In this document: positions 1-8,254 of the stretch, one piece after another
Position numbering within the stretch: position 1 is the stretch's first letter
Layout of the letters: each line of letters opens with the position of its first letter
DNA from: JAAYDS01 sp039680625
GTDB lineage: Bacteria > Chloroflexota > Anaerolineae > UBA1429
Reading direction: 5' to 3'
Assembly: GCA_039680625.1 (NCBI GenBank)
Contig: JBDKSN010000163.1
Span: forward strand, 1-19,715
DNA length: 19,715 nt
The notes under the pieces: model-generated
Database searches by the model: none
Seen by the model: only the letters and a program-made list of their open reading frames with translations
What the model was told of the DNA's origin: nothing
Program-made: the position numbers and the translations under genes

Positions 1-669
1 CGCTGCGCGCCAATGCCGATAGGCGTCTTCGCGAAAGGTGCCATACACGCCCAGATGCAGCGGGCCGCCCACATGGTCGAGCACGATGGTCGTCTCGGGG
101 AAGGTGCGCGCCAGGTCGACCAGCTCGGCGAGCTGGGGATGATAGAGCCAGACGTCGAACGACAGGCCCTGTGGCGCGAGCTGGGCGAACCCCTCGCGAA
201 AGCGCTCGTCGAGCAGCAGGCCGGGGGGCATGTTCATGTAGCCGTCGATGTCGGGAGATGCATCCCAAGCCACCGAATGGCGGATGCCGCGCAGGCGCGA
301 GGGGCTGGCGGCGCGCAGCGCCTCGAGTACCTCAGCCACGGCGGCGCCCAGGCGCAGGTCGGCATGGGCGACGATGCCCGCGGCGATGGCCACCGGCCCG
401 CCCGCCGCCGGTGCTACCTCGCGCTCGACGAACTCGACCTCGCCCACTGGCCGCAGCGCCTCGGGGCCGCTGTCGCGGTAAAAGGCCGAGCACTCGACGA
501 ACACGGTGCTGACGATGTGATGCCCGCAGGCGAGGTCGGCTTGCAGGTCGGGCAACAGGTAGCGCTGGCCGGGGCGTGCCCACAGGTGATGGTGCGGGTC
601 GCAGATGGGCAGCTCGGGGTCAAGCGGCTCCTCGCTCACTTGGGCGAGCCAGGCGTCATGGTCGGTCAT
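1..669 (-). CDS. TIM-barrel amidohydrolase (COG3618 / amidohydrolase 2 type), possible L-fuconolactonase, C-terminus off window
   Basis: The first 223 residues are present; the gene runs off the left edge. The N-terminus carries a metal-binding PHHHLW motif (His26-His28) after the first strand. RGIRH (127-131), FDVW (171-174) and LDHVGGP (197-203) follow, the usual layout of the COG3618 metal-dependent hydrolase family. That family includes sugar-lactone hydrolases such as L-fuconolactonase and L-rhamnonolactonase. The ATG at 669 is preceded by GGAGG (676-680) at 6-nt spacing. The gene diverges from an alpha-L-fucosidase and shares its regulatory region, so hydrolysis of L-fuconolactone to L-fuconate is the likeliest role. 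The substrate is inferred from context only; a rhamnonolactonase or other amidohydrolase is possible. No signal peptide is seen, so it is probably cytoplasmic. Confidence 0.85.
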   Translation of the reverse strand, partial: MTDHDAWLAQVSEEPLDPELPICDPHHHLWARPGQRYLLPDLQADLACGHHIVSTVFVECSAFYRDSGPEALRPVGEVEFVEREVAPAAGGPVAIAAGIVAHADLRLGAAVAEVLEALRAASPSRLRGIRHSVAWDASPDIDGYMNMPPGLLLDERFREGFAQLAPQGLSFDVWLYHPQLAELVDLARTFPETTIVLDHVGGPLHLGVYGTFREDAYRHWRAA

Positions 670-698
670 CGCGGGCCTCCGCGCAGCAGGTTGGCTCT

Positions 699-727
699 AT
701 TGTAGGCGAGACTGGGGCCCGTCGCCA
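699..727 (-). promoter_or_regulatory. Predicted sigma70-type promoter of the amidohydrolase gene
   Basis: Read on the minus strand, a good -10 box TACAAT (699-704) lies 17 nt from a weak -35 box TGGCGA (722-727). It sits about 30 nt upstream of the start codon at 669. The -35 overlaps the palindrome at 723-736. Confidence 0.5.
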
Positions 728-736
728 GCGCTGGCG
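723..736. promoter_or_regulatory. 14-bp perfect palindrome, candidate operator between divergent fucose genes
   Basis: CGCCAGCGCTGGCG is its own reverse complement. It has the central CG typical of LacI-family operators. It overlaps the predicted -35 boxes of both divergent promoters (722-727 on minus, 732-737 on plus), so one bound repressor could shut both. No regulator gene is present in the window; the LacI-type reading is inference. Confidence 0.45.
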
Positions 737-760
737 CGCCTGGCCCAGTGGCGCTACACT
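732..760 (+). promoter_or_regulatory. Weak predicted promoter of the alpha-L-fucosidase gene
   Basis: A -10-like TACACT (755-760) lies 17 nt after TGGCGC (732-737), which matches the -35 consensus poorly. It lies 33 nt upstream of the start codon. A poor -35 overlapping the palindrome suggests a regulated promoter, but the call rests mainly on the -10 box. Confidence 0.3.
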
Positions 761-793
761 CGACGCAGTTACTCGATCGAGGAGGCGCCCGCC

Positions 794-2167
794 ATGCCGT
801 TCTACCCCAACTGGGATTCCCTCTCGCGCTATACTGTGCCGCAGTGGTTCCAAGATGCCAAGCTGGGCATCTTTGTGCACTGGGGCGTGTATAGCGTGCC
901 CGCCTTTGGCAACGAGTGGTACCCGCGCAACATGTACCGCGAGGGCACGCCCGAGTTCGCCCATCATCGCGAGACGTGGGGTCCGCAAGATCGCTTTGGC
1001 TACAAGGACTTTATCCCGCTCTTTACCGGCGCGCGGTTCGACCCCGAGGGTTGGGTCGACCTGTTCCGCGAGGCGGGCGCGCGCTATATAGTGCCCGTAG
1101 GCGAGCATCACGACGGCTTTCCCATGTTCGCCAGCGCCTTTACGCCGTGGAACGCCGCCAACCTCGGCCCCTGCCGCGACGTGGTGGCCGAGGTGGCTCG
1201 CGCCACGAGAGAGGCGGGGATGAAGGTCGGCGTGTCGTCTCATCGGGCGTTCAACTGGCGCTACTATACCTTTGGCCGCGGCATGGACACCGATCGGCCC
1301 GAGAACGTGCGGCTCTATGGCCGCCCCCACGCCGAGGGCCTGCCCGCCGATGCGCGCTTCTTGGCCGACTGGTTTGGCCGCGTCAAGGAGCTGATCGATC
1401 GCTTCGACCCCGATGTGCTCTGGTTCGACTTTGGCTGGCACGAACCCGAGTTCGACCCCTATCGCCCCCAAGTGCTGGCCTATTACTATAACCGCGCCGA
1501 GGAACGCGGCTATGAGCCGGTGCTGCAATACAAGGACAAACTGCCCGATGGCGTGGCCGTGTTCGATATGGAGCGGGGCAAGCTGGCCGACATTCGCCCC
1601 ATCCCCTGGCAGACCGATACGTCCGTCTCGTACAAATCGTGGGGCTATGTCGCCGATGACGAGTTCAAGTCGGTCACCACGCTGGTGCACGACCTGGTCG
1701 ACATCGTCAGCAAGAACGGCAACCTCTTGCTGAACGTCGGCCCGGCGCCCGACGGCACGATCCCCGAGGAGGCGCAGGCGCGGCTGCGCGGGCTGGGTCG
1801 CTGGCTGCGCGTGAACGGCGAGGCGATCTATGGCACGCGCCCGTGGGAGCGCTTTGGCGAGGGGAGCACGCCCGTGGTGGTGGGGCACCTCACCGAGCAG
1901 CAGAACGTGCCCTTTACCGCCGAGGACATTCGCTTTACCACGCGGCCGGGCGCCCTCTATGCCACGCTGCTGGGCTGGCCCAAGGGCGAGGCGTGGGTGC
2001 GCTCGCTGGGCACGGCGTCGAGCGTCGCCGGGCGCATCCGCCAGGTGACTCTGCTGGGCGATGGGCGGCCGCTCGCCTTCCGTCAGGAGGCCGACGGCCT
2101 GCACGTGGCCCTGCCCGAGCGGTGCTCTGGCGAGCACGCCTGGGTGCTCAAGGTGGCCCTGGCCTAG
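794..2167 (+). CDS. GH29 alpha-L-fucosidase
   Basis: This 457-residue protein is expected to release terminal alpha-L-fucose from oligosaccharides by the retaining GH29 mechanism. The N-terminal (beta/alpha)8 domain shows the family signatures. These are KLGIFVHWG near residue 23, EHHDGF (104-109), and LWFDFGW, in which Asp212 matches the catalytic nucleophile position. Further on, NLLLNVGPAPDG closes the barrel domain, followed by GEAIYGTRPW and a short C-terminal beta domain. The ATG at 794 has GGAGG (781-785) upstream; in-frame starts further upstream would run through the promoter region. No signal peptide is seen, so it likely acts in the cytoplasm on imported oligosaccharides. It is divergent from a probable sugar-lactone hydrolase, consistent with a fucose catabolic unit. 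Its stop lies 8 bp from the stop of the convergent MFS gene. Confidence 0.95.
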   Translation: MPFYPNWDSLSRYTVPQWFQDAKLGIFVHWGVYSVPAFGNEWYPRNMYREGTPEFAHHRETWGPQDRFGYKDFIPLFTGARFDPEGWVDLFREAGARYIVPVGEHHDGFPMFASAFTPWNAANLGPCRDVVAEVARATREAGMKVGVSSHRAFNWRYYTFGRGMDTDRPENVRLYGRPHAEGLPADARFLADWFGRVKELIDRFDPDVLWFDFGWHEPEFDPYRPQVLAYYYNRAEERGYEPVLQYKDKLPDGVAVFDMERGKLADIRPIPWQTDTSVSYKSWGYVADDEFKSVTTLVHDLVDIVSKNGNLLLNVGPAPDGTIPEEAQARLRGLGRWLRVNGEAIYGTRPWERFGEGSTPVVVGHLTEQQNVPFTAEDIRFTTRPGALYATLLGWPKGEAWVRSLGTASSVAGRIRQVTLLGDGRPLAFRQEADGLHVALPERCSGEHAWVLKVALA

Positions 2168-2175
2168 GACCGCGC

Positions 2176-3372
2176 TCACGCACCAGGGGCGGGTTGCGCC
2201 TCCGACCGACGCAGATAGCGCGCCAGAGGTACGAGCGCCAGCGCCAGCACATAGTTGACGCCCAGCGCCACTTGCAGGCTGGTAACGTCGGCCAGGGCGC
2301 CGGTCCATAACGGTGGCACCAGCGAGCCGAGGGTCAGCGACACGGTGAGCGCGCTCGTCACCGCGCCCGTCTGCACGGGAAAGCGCCGCGCGCCCTCGGC
2401 GAGCGCTGTGGGGAACAGCCCCGAGAGCGCCAGCCCCGTGCCAAACACGCCCAGGATGACCGCCAGCGCATGGCGACCCAGCACCACGGGCGGATAGGTC
2501 ACCAGCAGCGCGGCGCCCAGCACCAGCAGCAGCCGCCCATAGCCCAACCGCTCGGCCAGGGCGGCGCAGACAAAGCGCCCCACAGTGAGGGCCACATAGA
2601 ACACGGCCACGAGTGACACTGCGCCAAAGGTCGACAGGCCGGCCGAGTCTTGCGTAAAGATAGCCACCCAGGTCAGCATACTGGTGGCCACGCCATTGTA
2701 GATAAAGGCGATGGCCAGGAGCGCCAACACCGGTCCCTGGCGCACCACGGCGAGGTTGCTGGCTGCCTGGCGAGGGGGTTTGGACTCCCGCTCGGGCGCG
2801 ACGCTGGCGAGGGCGTCGTTGCCGTGGCGGCGGTCGGCCAGCGCGCAGACCAGGCCATAGGCCAGCCACAGCGCGCCCGTGCCCGCCAGCAGCGTGCGCC
2901 AGGGCAGGCCCGCAGTCACCAGCGCGCCGATGAGCAGCGGCGACACGGCCGCGCCGGCGCCATACACGCCGTGGAGCAGGTTGAGCGCGCGAGCGCGGGC
3001 CTCTTGAGCCGCATCCGAGATCATGGCGTTGATGCTCGTCGACAGCGCCCCTTGCACCAGCCCGATGACCACATAGCCCAGCAGGAACACCGCCCACAGG
3101 TGCGCGCCCGCCGCCAGGGCCATGGCTACGCTCAGCAGTAGCGCCGACAACCACACCAGCCGTTGACGGCCCAGCGCATCGGAGCCGACGCCAGCCAGCA
3201 ACGTGCCGATGATGCGCCCGGCGCTCGAGGCCGGCGTGAGCAAACCCATGGCCGTGAGGCCCAGTGCGGCGAACTCGCCGGCGATCGAGGGCATCAGCGC
3301 GGGCACCAGCGAGGCGCCCACGCCCACGAGCGCATAGCCAGCGTAGCCTATGGCCAGTTGTTTGCGCTGCAA
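2176..3372 (-). CDS. Major facilitator superfamily transporter
   Basis: This 398-residue, strongly hydrophobic protein has about twelve predicted membrane spans in two halves, separated by a charged loop near the middle that is rich in Arg, Glu and Lys. The loop between spans 2 and 3 carries an MFS motif-A-like stretch, GVGSDALGRQRL (61-72). The likely start is TTG at 3372 behind AAAGGAG (3377-3383). Starts further upstream would overlap the preceding gene and add a non-hydrophobic tail. It lies 23 bp after the methyltransferase stop, so it is probably the last gene of the one-carbon operon. The substrate cannot be read from sequence; a sugar, metabolite or drug are all possible. Confidence 0.85.
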   Translation of the reverse strand: MQRKQLAIGYAGYALVGVGASLVPALMPSIAGEFAALGLTAMGLLTPASSAGRIIGTLLAGVGSDALGRQRLVWLSALLLSVAMALAAGAHLWAVFLLGYVVIGLVQGALSTSINAMISDAAQEARARALNLLHGVYGAGAAVSPLLIGALVTAGLPWRTLLAGTGALWLAYGLVCALADRRHGNDALASVAPERESKPPRQAASNLAVVRQGPVLALLAIAFIYNGVATSMLTWVAIFTQDSAGLSTFGAVSLVAVFYVALTVGRFVCAALAERLGYGRLLLVLGAALLVTYPPVVLGRHALAVILGVFGTGLALSGLFPTALAEGARRFPVQTGAVTSALTVSLTLGSLVPPLWTGALADVTSLQVALGVNYVLALALVPLARYLRRSEAQPAPGA

Positions 3373-3395
3373 AGCGCTCCTTTCGTGGCGGTGGT

Positions 3396-4280
3396 TCAGC
3401 CTTGGGCCGAAGAGCGCGCTTGCGCGGCGCGGCGGCAGGCGCGGATCCAGCGCGTGGCCCACTCATCGTGGCCCAGGCACAGGTCGGCGGCGCGGATGGT
3501 CTCCATCGTGCGCGCGTCGAGCGGGTTGGCAATGGCGCAGGTGACGCCGCGAGCCATGCCCAGGGCGAGGTAGGTGGCGTTCAGCGCTGGCCTGGCGGGC
3601 AGCCCAAACGAGACGTTGCTCGTGCCCAACAGGATGTTGACGCCCAGCTCGGCGCGGATCAGCGCGATGGCGTCGAGGGTGACGCGCGCAGCGGCGCTGT
3701 CGGCGCCCACGGCCAGGGTGATGGGGTCGACGACTACGTCGTTGGCCGCGATGCCCGTGGCCGTCGCCCGGGCGAGGATGCGCTCGGCCACGCGCAGCCG
3801 GCCCTCGGCGCTGGCGGGGATGCCGTCGTCGTCCATGGTCAGGGCGATCACGGCGGCGCCATAGTCCTTGACCAGCGGCAACACGCGGTCGAGCCGGGCG
3901 GCCTCGCCGTTGACCGAGTTGACCAGCGCCTTGCCGCGAACCACCTCGAGCCCAGCCTGCAACACCGCGGGATCGGCGCTGTCGAGGCAGAGGGGCAGGG
4001 TGGTGGCCTCCTGGAGCGCGGTCACTGCGGCGCGCATGAGCGCGGCCTGGTCGAGCCCGGGCACGCCCACGTTGATGTCGAGCAAGTCGGCGCCGGCGGC
4101 CTCTTGAGCGGCGGCGTCGCGCAGGGCCAGGGCCATGTCGCCGCGGCTCCACGCGGCCGTGAGCCGCGCGCGGCCGGTGGGGTTGAGGCGCTCGCCGATG
4201 ACGACCAGCGGGCGCTCGGCGCCGATGGTCACGGTGCGCATCGCTGAGCAGACGGTGGTCTCGACCGCGTTCGTCGTCAT
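3396..4280 (-). CDS. Stand-alone pterin-binding methyltransferase (DHPS-like; methyl-THF:corrinoid type)
   Basis: This 294-residue protein has the fold signatures of the MetH folate domain and of AcsE/MtgA-type methyltetrahydrofolate:corrinoid methyltransferases. They are GERLNPTG (29-36), LDIN (68-71), LDSAD (99-103), NSVNGE (121-126), VDPIT (184-188) and LGTSNVSFGLP (218-228). It should move a methyl group between methyl-tetrahydrofolate and a corrinoid protein. Its start codon overlaps the stop of the upstream bifunctional gene (ATGA at 4280-4277), a sign of translational coupling. An AAGGAG (4286-4291) lies inside that gene's end. No B12-binding domain lies in the window, so its corrinoid partner must be elsewhere. 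The direction of transfer is inferred. An ordinary dihydropteroate synthase is less likely given the GERLNPTG and SNVSFGLP motifs. Confidence 0.88.
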   Translation of the reverse strand: MTTNAVETTVCSAMRTVTIGAERPLVVIGERLNPTGRARLTAAWSRGDMALALRDAAAQEAAGADLLDINVGVPGLDQAALMRAAVTALQEATTLPLCLDSADPAVLQAGLEVVRGKALVNSVNGEAARLDRVLPLVKDYGAAVIALTMDDDGIPASAEGRLRVAERILARATATGIAANDVVVDPITLAVGADSAAARVTLDAIALIRAELGVNILLGTSNVSFGLPARPALNATYLALGMARGVTCAIANPLDARTMETIRAADLCLGHDEWATRWIRACRRAAQARSSAQG

Positions 4281-6160
4281 GGGCGCTCCTTGGTGGCGGG
4301 ATCGTCGAGCACAGACAGCACTTCGAGCGCCGTCTCGTGGCGGTTGTACGAGGGCATGAGGTATACGCCAGCGAAGCGATCCCTGGCCGCGAGCAGTAGC
4401 TCTTGGGCTAGGCGCACGCCCTCGCGGTGGCCATCGCCGCCGGCGGCGCGCATCCTCGCCAGCGCCTCGTCGCTCACGGTGATGCCGGGCACCTCGTTGT
4501 GCAAGAACTCGGCGTGCCGCTGGCTGAGCAACGGCAAGAGGCCCAGGAGCACGGGCGCGGCGATCGGCTCGCCATAGACCTCGAGGAAGTGCTCCCACAC
4601 GGCGAGGTCATACATGGGCTGCGTCATGACGAACTCGGCGCCCGCGGCGAGCTTGTCTTTGAGGCGGCGCGCCTCGGTGGCCAGGTCGGGCTTGGTGGGG
4701 TCCACAGCCACGCCCACGCAAAAGCCCGCCGGGCTGCCCATCTCGCCGCCGGCTAGGTCGTGCCCCTGGTTCATCTGCTGGATGATGCGCACCAGGCCGA
4801 TCGAGTCGATGTCATACACGCCGGTGGCGCCGGTGACGTCGCCCAGCGAGGGCGGGTCTCCCGTGAGGGCAAGGATGTTGCGCACACCCAGCGCGTGGGC
4901 GCCGATCAGGTGCGCCTGCAGGCCCATCAGGTTCCGGTCGCGCGTGGTCAGGTGCAAGATGGTCTCGCTGCCCGTCTGGGCCTGGATGAGCTGACAGGCG
5001 GCCAGCGCATCCATGCGCACGCGGGCCATGGGGCTGTCGGTGATGTTGATCGCGTCGACCACGCCGCTGGCCGCGAGGGCGCGGGCGTGGCGCAACAGCG
5101 CGTCGGCGTTGAGGCTGCGTGGCGGCGAGAGCTCCACGGCGACCACAAAGGCGCCCTCGGCAAGCTTGACCTTGAGCCGGGTGGGCGCGGGCACGCCCTC
5201 TGAGCTAGGGCTGGTCGCAGCCGCAGGCGCGGCGGGCCACAGGGCCGTGGCGGTAGGCGCGGCCGCGGCGGGCTGGCCCAGCGCCGCGTCGAGCGCCTGG
5301 CGCATCGCGGCGATGTGCGCGGGTGTGGTGCCGCAACAGCCGCCGAGCACCGTCACCCCCGCCTGCAGGAACTCGCCCACGCGCGCGGCCAGGTAGGCCG
5401 GCGTGGCGCGATAGATGAGCCGCCCGCCCGCACGCGACGGCAGGCCAGCGTTGGGCATCGCCGAGACCAAGGTTGCGCCAGCGGCTACCAGCTGTTCGGC
5501 CACGCCCAACACGCCCTCGGGTCCGGCGCCGCAGTTGACGCCGATCACGTCGGCGTGGAGCTCGAGCAGCGCGTTGGCCACCTTGAGCGCCGACTGGCCC
5601 AGTGGCGTGCGGCCGTCTTCGGCGAAGGTGGCCTGGGCGATCACGGGCAGCTCGCTCAGCTCGCGCACGGTTTGCAGCGCCAGGCAGAGCATGTTCAGAT
5701 CGCCAAAGGTCTCGAGGATGAACAGGTCGACGCCGCCGTCGAGCAGGCCCTCGATCTGCTCGCGATAGAGGTCGCGGGCGCGCTCGGCGGTGATCTCGCC
5801 CAGGGGGTGCAGCGCCACGCCGAGCGGGCCGATGGCGCCGGCGATCCAGGCGGTGCTACCGGCGATGTCGCGGGCATAGCGCGCCAGGCGTGCGCCGCGC
5901 CGGTTGATCTCGCGCACGCGCTCGGCGATGGCGAAAGGCCCCAGCACCGCGCCGTTGGCGCCGAAGGTGTTGGTCTCGATCAGCTCGGCCCCGGCCGCGA
6001 GGTAATCCAGATGGATGCGCTGCACCAGCTCGGCGTTGTCGAGGTTGGTGGCCTCAAAGCACTGTGCCGGAGCGACGCCCCGCGCATAGAGCTCGGTGCC
6101 CATCGCGCCATCGGCCAGCAAAGGGCCACGTCGCAGCCTGGCCAGGAACGGGTGCTCCAC
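4277..6160 (-). CDS. Bifunctional homocysteine S-methyltransferase / 5,10-methylenetetrahydrofolate reductase
   Basis: This 627-residue fusion has two domains. Residues 1-290 are a homocysteine-binding barrel with DGAMGTEL near 17-24. The zinc-binding cysteines are in GVNC (Cys210) and GGCCGT (Cys275, Cys276). An Ala/Pro-rich linker (about 292-328) leads to a MetF-type reductase at about 330-620. That domain shows VELSPPRS (Glu343, the equivalent of the catalytic Glu), NITDSP (372-377), TTRDRN (405-410), LTGDPP (432-437) and MTQPMYD (512-518). Together the domains would make methyl-THF and methylate homocysteine to methionine. The same fusion is known in Bacillus YitJ-type proteins. The start is GTG at 6160 behind AGGAGG (6169-6174). 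It is the first gene of the operon; the leader is only about 50 nt, too short for a SAM or B12 riboswitch. Confidence 0.93.
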   Translation of the reverse strand: MEHPFLARLRRGPLLADGAMGTELYARGVAPAQCFEATNLDNAELVQRIHLDYLAAGAELIETNTFGANGAVLGPFAIAERVREINRRGARLARYARDIAGSTAWIAGAIGPLGVALHPLGEITAERARDLYREQIEGLLDGGVDLFILETFGDLNMLCLALQTVRELSELPVIAQATFAEDGRTPLGQSALKVANALLELHADVIGVNCGAGPEGVLGVAEQLVAAGATLVSAMPNAGLPSRAGGRLIYRATPAYLAARVGEFLQAGVTVLGGCCGTTPAHIAAMRQALDAALGQPAAAAPTATALWPAAPAAATSPSSEGVPAPTRLKVKLAEGAFVVAVELSPPRSLNADALLRHARALAASGVVDAINITDSPMARVRMDALAACQLIQAQTGSETILHLTTRDRNLMGLQAHLIGAHALGVRNILALTGDPPSLGDVTGATGVYDIDSIGLVRIIQQMNQGHDLAGGEMGSPAGFCVGVAVDPTKPDLATEARRLKDKLAAGAEFVMTQPMYDLAVWEHFLEVYGEPIAAPVLLGLLPLLSQRHAEFLHNEVPGITVSDEALARMRAAGGDGHREGVRLAQELLLAARDRFAGVYLMPSYNRHETALEVLSVLDDPATKERP

Positions 6161-6217
6161 GATCGTTGCCTCCTACAAAACCCAAGGCGAGGCCGCCCTC
6201 GGCCCACGATGCCCCCC

Positions 6218-6245
6218 ATTATACGAGGGGGCGCGCGATGCCCAA
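6218..6245 (-). promoter_or_regulatory. Predicted promoter of the methionine/one-carbon operon
   Basis: On the minus strand a perfect TATAAT -10 (6218-6223) follows TTGGGC (6240-6245) at 16-nt spacing, about 57 nt upstream of the GTG start. Complementary C5/G5 runs flank the -10 (about 6212-6230) and could form a short hairpin. Confidence 0.6.
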
Positions 6246-6265
6246 GGCCGCCTCGCCCTCGACCG

Positions 6266-8083
6266 CTACGCCAGATACTCCCACAGCAGCAGCAAGAACA
6301 CGCTGGCCGTCCACGTATAGCCCGGGGCGCGCCAGCCCTTGCCCGTGAGCGCGTCAAAGTTCTCGTACGCGCCGCCGGCGGTAAAGGCCAGCATGTCGCA
6401 AAAGCGCTGCGCGATGTCGCGGGCCAGCTCGACCTCGCCCGCGCGCGCCAGCCCGTCGACGATCAAGTAGGTGCTCGGCGCCCAGATGGGGCCTCGCCAG
6501 TACCCGTCAGACTCATACAGCGGGCTAGTGGGCTGCTCGGTGGCCGGGCCAAAGGGCGTCATATAGTTCTCGCGCAGGTCGCGCACCAGGGCGGCGCGCT
6601 TGTCGGCGTCGAGCAGGTCTCCCAGCACGAGGGGGATGAGGTTGAGCAACGAGCGCTGCGGGTGAGGCGTCTCGTGGGTGCGGGTGAGCCGCGCCACAAA
6701 GCCGCCGCCCACGCCCGCGCCGGGCTCCCAGCTGTGGGCGTAGAGCCGCGCCAGCATCTGCTGAGCCTCGGCCTCCCAACGGTCGCCATCGCCGGGCCGG
6801 CCCAACAGCCGCGCCAGCCGCGCCAGGCAGCGCAGCTGCAGCACCAGATGGGCGGCCAGGTCAGGCGATTCGAGGAAAAAGCCGGCGTCAAAGGTCGTCG
6901 CGTTATCCCAGCCGCTGTCACAGCCCTGCGGATACTCGGGGATACCGTCGCCATCCGAGTCGCGATAGAACTGCCACCAGCGCGCCTGTTTGGCCAGGCC
7001 GTCATAGGCCTGCTGGAGCACCTCGGTCGGGTAGGTCTGCGTGTCGAGCAGCTTGTTGAGCGCCCAGCCGTGGATGGGGGGCTTGGTGACGGCCCAGTAG
7101 GTCTCTTGATTCGGCGTCCACACGTCGGGCAGCGCGCCCGTCTCGGCCTGCAAGTAGAAGGGGGCCAGGAACTGGTGCAGCGCAAACTCGCCGTCGGCGC
7201 GGGCGATGGCCAGGGCGTTGAAGCAATGGTCCCACGACCACATGGCGCTCATGGTCTTTTTCGACATGATCATGGCGTCGTGCACATACACATCCTCGGC
7301 GCGCACCACGCACGACCAGAGGTTATACCAGCAGGTGAGGGCCATCTCGCGATAACGCTCGGGCGCGGGGGGCATCTGCTCGCGCCAGGCCTCCCACTCG
7401 GCCTGGGCCGCGGCGGCCACATCCTCAAAGCGGGTGCCGGTGAGGTCGCGCTTGGTCTCGACGGGGGCGATGCGCAGCGCAAAGAGCGTGGCCTGTTCGT
7501 CGCCCGCGCCGCAGGGCGCGACGTGGATGCTCGTGTTGCGGTTGACGGCCGGGTTCGACTCCCAAGGGCGCACGGGGCCATCGAGCCAGCCGCGCCCCTG
7601 CAACACCTGCACCTGGGCATAAAAGTGGCAGCGCACCGAGAGCACTTCGAGGGTGCCGTCGGCGTTCTCGACGCCATAGCCCATCTCGCCCTGCATGGCC
7701 GGCCCGCCGACGATGCCAGTGGTGGCTAGCGTGGCGAGCAGCTCTTCGGTTACGCCCGAGGGCAGCACCCGGGCGTGATCCAGGTGCACCTCCAGGCCGT
7801 CGACGCTCCAGAGCAACGTGTTGTCGTCGAGCACGGCAATGTGACAGGCGCCGCCGCCCTCGGCCGAGACGGTCAGCTCGGCGGGCGTGGCCGTGGCGGT
7901 GATGGCCACCGGCTGCCCCGCGCGCGTGAAGCGGGCGATGTAGGCGCGATCCTCGCCAAAGCGGCGGCGGTCGTTGTGGATGGTCAAGGTGTGCTCGGCG
8001 GGGTTGTGGGTCACCGCCACATAGGCGCCATAGCGGCTGAAGGGGGTCTTGGCTGGGTCAAAGGTGAGGGTAAGGGTCGACAT
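6266..8083 (-). CDS. GH63-like glycoside hydrolase ((alpha/alpha)6 barrel; glucosidase or mannosylglycerate-hydrolase type)
   Basis: This 605-residue protein has a beta-rich N-terminal domain (about 1-230) and an (alpha/alpha)6-barrel catalytic domain (about 240-605). Barrel motifs are MWSWDHCFNAL (281-291), DSGWDN (389-394), DGYWRGPIWAPSTYLIVDGL (526-545) and YENFDALTGKG (573-583). By analogy with GH63 enzymes such as YgjK, Asp393 and Glu574 are the likely catalytic pair. This family includes alpha-glucosidases and mannosylglycerate/glucosylglycerate hydrolases; the exact substrate is not readable. The ATG at 8083 has AGGAGG (8088-8093) 4 nt upstream; residues read from further upstream are not conserved-looking. 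No signal peptide is seen. It is followed by the promoter of the methionine operon, so it is probably transcribed separately. Confidence 0.85.
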   Translation of the reverse strand: MSTLTLTFDPAKTPFSRYGAYVAVTHNPAEHTLTIHNDRRRFGEDRAYIARFTRAGQPVAITATATPAELTVSAEGGGACHIAVLDDNTLLWSVDGLEVHLDHARVLPSGVTEELLATLATTGIVGGPAMQGEMGYGVENADGTLEVLSVRCHFYAQVQVLQGRGWLDGPVRPWESNPAVNRNTSIHVAPCGAGDEQATLFALRIAPVETKRDLTGTRFEDVAAAAQAEWEAWREQMPPAPERYREMALTCWYNLWSCVVRAEDVYVHDAMIMSKKTMSAMWSWDHCFNALAIARADGEFALHQFLAPFYLQAETGALPDVWTPNQETYWAVTKPPIHGWALNKLLDTQTYPTEVLQQAYDGLAKQARWWQFYRDSDGDGIPEYPQGCDSGWDNATTFDAGFFLESPDLAAHLVLQLRCLARLARLLGRPGDGDRWEAEAQQMLARLYAHSWEPGAGVGGGFVARLTRTHETPHPQRSLLNLIPLVLGDLLDADKRAALVRDLRENYMTPFGPATEQPTSPLYESDGYWRGPIWAPSTYLIVDGLARAGEVELARDIAQRFCDMLAFTAGGAYENFDALTGKGWRAPGYTWTASVFLLLLWEYLA

Positions 8084-8254
8084 GTTGCCTCCTGAGAGGG
8101 AAATCGTCAGGGTGAGCTTGCCACAGGGCGCGCGGGCCGTCAAAGCGGGTGGGACGAGGCGTAAAGAGGGGCATGTCTCGGCGCGGCGGGCACGTCTATC
8201 TAGAGAGGGTGCGCCCGAATGGCGCGCCCAGCTGGCTTGGGAAAGGAGTCGCCC

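Noticed and set aside
656..3532. Very long open frame (about 950 codons) on the minus strand
   Set aside because: It lies antisense to the fucosidase and in another frame of the MFS gene. It is low-complexity Arg/Ala/Gly-rich and breaks no neighbouring gene; a GC-rich shadow.
6161..6217. SAM or cobalamin riboswitch in front of the methionine operon
   Set aside because: The predicted leader is only about 50 nt and shows no conserved riboswitch elements.
5315..7729. 804-codon open frame on the plus strand
   Set aside because: Antisense to the homocysteine methyltransferase/MetF and GH63-like genes. Composition is His/Gln/Gly/Arg-rich as expected of a mirror frame, with no motif.
8115..8143. 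TTGACG at 8138-8143 (minus strand) as a promoter for the GH63-like gene
   Set aside because: The -35 is good, but the hexamer 17 nt away (CAAGCT) is a poor -10. It is possible but not supported enough to annotate.
8084..8254. Attachment site or integrase remnant at the left edge of the phage-like block
   Set aside because: No matching direct repeats with the right edge (11573-11640), no tRNA gene and no integrase fragment could be seen by eye.
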